DNA from: Thermoanaerobaculia bacterium
GTDB lineage: Bacteria; Acidobacteriota; Thermoanaerobaculia; Multivoradales; Multivoraceae
DNA: 64,000 nt
NCBI GenBank assembly: GCA_022826745.1
Contig: JAJDUI010000015.1
Location: forward strand, 1 to 64,000
Direction: 5' to 3'
A program made the position numbers and the translations under genes. This document shows positions 61,580-64,000 of the stretch, piece after piece (within the stretch, counting starts at the first letter, position 1; every line of letters starts with the position of its first letter). A model generated the notes under the pieces. The model did not search any database, was not told where the DNA came from, and saw only the letters and a program-made list of their open reading frames with translations.

Positions 61580-62094
61580 CCGGATGCCGGCCGGAAGGCC
61601 GGCGCACCGACACCGGCGCCGGGCAGCTCCGCCAGCAGTTCGGTCGCCGTCTTCCGCAGGCCCGGATGCCAGGCGTTCGGAGCGATCTCGACCAGGGGTT
61701 CGAGGACGAAGCGTCGCCGATGCATCCGTGGATGCGGCACGGCCAGGCCGGGCTCCTCGACGACGGCGGTGCCGAACAGCAGCAGGTCGAGATCGATCGT
61801 TCGTGGACCGGCTGCGCCGCCGGCGGTCCGGTCGCGGCCGAGCGCGGCCTCGATCTCCAGCAGGGCCGCGAGCAACCTGCGGGCGTCGAGCCGGGTCTCG
61901 AGGGCGGCCGCCGCGTTCCGGAACTCCGGGTCGGTGGCCGCGACGCCGCGCTCGGGGACGGCTTCGGTGCGAAGGAAGCGCGATACCGCGGTTACGTCCC
62001 CGACATCGCGGAGGCGATCGACGGCCGCGCGCAGGTGCGCGCTCCGGGGTCGCAGGTTGGATCCCAGGGCGATGAAGGCTCGCGTACGGGTCAC
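61573..62094 (-). CDS. folK: 2-amino-4-hydroxy-6-hydroxymethyldihydropteridine diphosphokinase
   Basis: HPPK transfers pyrophosphate from ATP to 6-hydroxymethyl-7,8-dihydropterin in folate synthesis. 173 residues. The family signatures are ALGSNL at the N-terminus, FRNAAAALET, GPRTIDLDLLLFG (metal-binding Asp pair) and PHPRMHRRRFVLEPL. The GTG start overlaps the folP-folB stop (GTGA). The last 12 residues (VGAPAFRPASGQ) are encoded by a REP-like repeat, so this tail is probably not native to the enzyme. Confidence 0.93.
   Translation of the reverse strand: MTRTRAFIALGSNLRPRSAHLRAAVDRLRDVGDVTAVSRFLRTEAVPERGVAATDPEFRNAAAALETRLDARRLLAALLEIEAALGRDRTAGGAAGPRTIDLDLLLFGTAVVEEPGLAVPHPRMHRRRFVLEPLVEIAPNAWHPGLRKTATELLAELPGAGVGAPAFRPASGQ
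61580..61611 (+). repeat. REP-like hairpin repeat, copy 3 (within folK coding end)
   Basis: CCGGATGCCGGCC, loop GGAA, GGCCGGCGCACCGAC. Stem GCCGGCC (61586-61592) pairs with GGCCGGC (61597-61603). On the minus strand it encodes the last dozen or so residues of FolK (VGAPAFRPASGQ). Confidence 0.75.
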
Positions 62095-63323
62095 GGCCGC
62101 CAGTCGATCCCCGCGCCGACTTCGGCGACGCCGAGTTCGCTGGCCGCGCCAGGCTTCGAGACGCGCACGCGGAGCGACTCGATTCGTTGCGGAGCCGCCG
62201 TGCCGCCGGCGTTCGATCCGGCATCGGCGGTGATCGCGACCGCGATCCGTTCGGCCAGCGTCTCTACGAGCCGGTACTCGTCCCTGGCCGCGACCGCCTG
62301 GGCGCGTGCCGCGAGTTCCGCGTAGTCCACCGTCGTGTCCAGGTTGTCGCGTGCGCCCAGGCCGGCCGGCGCCAGGGACACCTCGACGTCCACCAGCAGG
62401 TCCTGCGGCTTGGCGCGCTCCTTCGCCGTCACGCCGACGCGGCAGCGGCAGGGGATGCCGCGAGCCAGCACCTGCCGCCGCGGCGCCGCCGCCCGGCGAT
62501 ACCGGCGCAGGGCGGCGATGCTCTCGGCCAGTTGCCGGTGCTCCCGCACGTCGTGGACACGCAGCACGTCGGCGGCATCGAGGGCGGCGGCCCAGGCGTT
62601 GACCGTGAGAGTCCCGGCCAGCCGCTCCTCGACCGGAAGGCCGCCGAGCAGCCGGTCGAGGAAGGACTTGCGAGATACACCCAGCACGACCGGCGCGGCG
62701 AGATCCCGCAGCGCGTGGAGGTTCGCGAGCAGCTCGAGATTGTGCTCCAGCGTCTTGCCGAAGCCGATCCCGGGGTCCACGAGCACGTGGACGCCGAGCC
62801 TGCGGCCGGCGGTCACGCGGGCGGAGAGGTAGTCGCGGATTTCGCTTACGACGTCGTCGTAGCGCGGCGCGTTCTGCATCGTCCGGGGCTCGCCCCGCAT
62901 GTGCATCGCGATGACCGGCGCGCCGTGGCGGGCCGCCACTTCCAGCATCGCCTCGCCGGCGCCGGAGACGTCGTTGATCATCGAGGCGCCGGCGGCGAGC
63001 GCACGGTCCGCCGCTTCCGGCTTCGCCGTGTCGACGCTCAGGGCGACGCCGAGGTCGAGTGAGGCGATCCCTTCAACCACCGGCAGCAGGCGTGCGAGCT
63101 CACTCTCGAGACCGACGGGCGCCGCGCCCGGGCGGGTACTCTCCGCGCCGACGTCGATCAGGTCGGCGCCCTCCGCCGCCATCCGCCGCGCGTGCTCGAG
63201 CGCACGGTCCGGCGTGTCGTACAGGCCACCGTCCGAGAAGCTGTCCGGCGTCACGTTCAGCACGCCCATGACCAGGGGGCGCTCGTCGAACCTCAGAGCG
63301 TGTGCGCCGCAGACCAGTTCCAT
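62091..63323 (-). CDS. folP: dihydropteroate synthase fused to dihydroneopterin aldolase
   Basis: A 410-residue bifunctional folate enzyme. Residues about 1-275 are dihydropteroate synthase: MGVLNVTPDSFSDGG (19-33), GAESTRPGA, DVSGAG, VLGVSRKSF and RVHDVREH. Residues about 285-410 are FolB: a short linker, then DLLVDVEVSL, TTVDYAEL, LVETLAERIA and VRVSKPG. These retain the catalytic Tyr/Glu/Lys pattern of dihydroneopterin aldolase. Joining the aldolase, which works before HPPK, to the synthase, which works after it, with folK coupled downstream places three consecutive folate steps in two genes. ATG start. folE and the other folate genes are not in the window. Confidence 0.93.
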   Translation of the reverse strand: MELVCGAHALRFDERPLVMGVLNVTPDSFSDGGLYDTPDRALEHARRMAAEGADLIDVGAESTRPGAAPVGLESELARLLPVVEGIASLDLGVALSVDTAKPEAADRALAAGASMINDVSGAGEAMLEVAARHGAPVIAMHMRGEPRTMQNAPRYDDVVSEIRDYLSARVTAGRRLGVHVLVDPGIGFGKTLEHNLELLANLHALRDLAAPVVLGVSRKSFLDRLLGGLPVEERLAGTLTVNAWAAALDAADVLRVHDVREHRQLAESIAALRRYRRAAAPRRQVLARGIPCRCRVGVTAKERAKPQDLLVDVEVSLAPAGLGARDNLDTTVDYAELAARAQAVAARDEYRLVETLAERIAVAITADAGSNAGGTAAPQRIESLRVRVSKPGAASELGVAEVGAGIDWRP

Positions 63324-63364
63324 CGCTGGAGTCTAAGGTGCCCGGCGGATGCTACCGTCGCCGG

Positions 63365-64000
63365 ATGGGTTGGCGAGGCGGTGCCCGACGGTTGGCCGTC
63401 GTGCTTGCTGCCGTCCACTCATTCGCTCTCCGTCCCTGCCTGGCCGCTGCCCCGGAGGATTGCGGATTCAGCTTCTCCGAAGTGGCCGCCAACGTGGGAC
63501 TTCGTTTCCACCACGACGCGGGCGCAGCGGGCGGGCTGCACCTCCCCGAGACGATGGGCGCCGGAGTCGCCTGGATCGACTTCGACGGCGACGGCTGGCT
63601 CGATCTCTACCTTGTGCAGTCGGGACCGTTTCCGCCGGACGGCGGCGGGGTTTCGGCCGACCGCCTGTTTCGGAATCTCGGGCCGGACGGCGCCGGGGAG
63701 CTCCGTTTCGCCGCGGCCGGCGCCGGCGAGCTCGCGCGCGGCTACGGTCAGGGCGTGGTCGCCGCCGACGTCGACGGGGACCGCGACGTCGACCTGCTCG
63801 TCTCCCGTTACGGCCCTACGGTCCTCCTGCGCAACGACGGCGCCGGTCGCTTCGCCGCGGCGGAGCGGCTGGTCCCGGGAGAAGTGGCGGACGAGTTCCC
63901 CTGGGGCTCCTCGATGGCGCTGGCCGACGCGGACGGGGACGGCGATCTCGACCTCCATGTCAGCCGCTATCTCGACTACGACCCGGACCATGGCCTGGAC
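63365..64000 (+). CDS. CRTAC1-type FG-GAP repeat protein, truncated by window end
   Basis: An open frame of 212 codons without a stop, running off the right edge. Start ATG 63365 with a signal peptide (RRLAVVLAAVHSFALRPCLAAA). The mature part begins DCGFSFSEVAANVGLRFHHDAG, as in CRTAC1 proteins, then FG-GAP repeats with calcium-binding DxDGDG motifs (DFDGDGWLDLYLV, DVDGDRDVDLLV, DADGDGDLDLHV). It is divergent from folP with 41 bp between. Domains beyond the edge, such as ASPIC/UnbV, cannot be seen. Confidence 0.85.
   Translation, partial: MGWRGGARRLAVVLAAVHSFALRPCLAAAPEDCGFSFSEVAANVGLRFHHDAGAAGGLHLPETMGAGVAWIDFDGDGWLDLYLVQSGPFPPDGGGVSADRLFRNLGPDGAGELRFAAAGAGELARGYGQGVVAADVDGDRDVDLLVSRYGPTVLLRNDGAGRFAAAERLVPGEVADEFPWGSSMALADADGDGDLDLHVSRYLDYDPDHGLD

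Overview
The window is about 64 kb of very GC-rich bacterial chromosome, densely packed with genes on both strands. GTG and TTG starts are frequent, and many neighbouring genes share ATGA or GTGA stop/start overlaps. Lipoproteins, beta-barrel outer-membrane proteins and an OmpA/BON protein indicate a Gram-negative envelope. CRTAC1-type FG-GAP/ASPIC proteins, sulfatase and PafA-type phosphatases, a YdeP-type formate dehydrogenase and an ImuA/ImuB/DnaE2 mutasome together suggest Acidobacteriota or a related high-GC phylum; this is an inference, because the window has no rRNA or ribosomal protein. I see no rRNA, tRNA, CRISPR array, transposase or prophage. The content is mostly metabolic, envelope and repair genes. 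|| Left third (0-31 kb): a SWIM/SNF2 ATPase and citramalate synthase face a minus-strand run, fdhF-like, fdhD, glutamate dehydrogenase, a Na+/Ca2+ antiporter and glycine decarboxylase, which connects formate, glutamate and glycine metabolism. Divergent from fdhF is a large exported FG-GAP/ASPIC/TlpA/TPR protein interrupted by one in-frame TGA at codon 600. That TGA is followed at bacterial SECIS distance by a 6-bp hairpin with a GGUC loop, so it is either a candidate selenoprotein or a broken gene, and it is the most notable object here. Next come dnaE2 and imuA-imuB (split by GYD, TPR, VOC and ferredoxin genes), a Fic protein, an ABC exporter pair and a DUF222-HNH protein. || Middle (31-47 kb): ThuA; an XRE regulator with its own palindromic operator and a conserved unknown protein; an LLM oxidoreductase; an RND/BtuF-like/glycosyltransferase/DUF547 operon; an outer-membrane pair; and a crotonase-thiolase-channel operon facing an SDR and an M20 peptidase. 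|| Right third (47-64 kb): sulfatase; a lipoprotein/OmpA operon; a second crotonase; a phyH-pafA-ydjC operon; an ornithine-cyclodeaminase-like enzyme; oligopeptidase B; ArsC-type reductase; acyl-CoA dehydrogenase; folK and a folP-folB fusion; and a second FG-GAP protein that runs off the right edge. Three copies of a dispersed hairpin repeat lie between genes, and one of them encodes the C-terminus of FolK.
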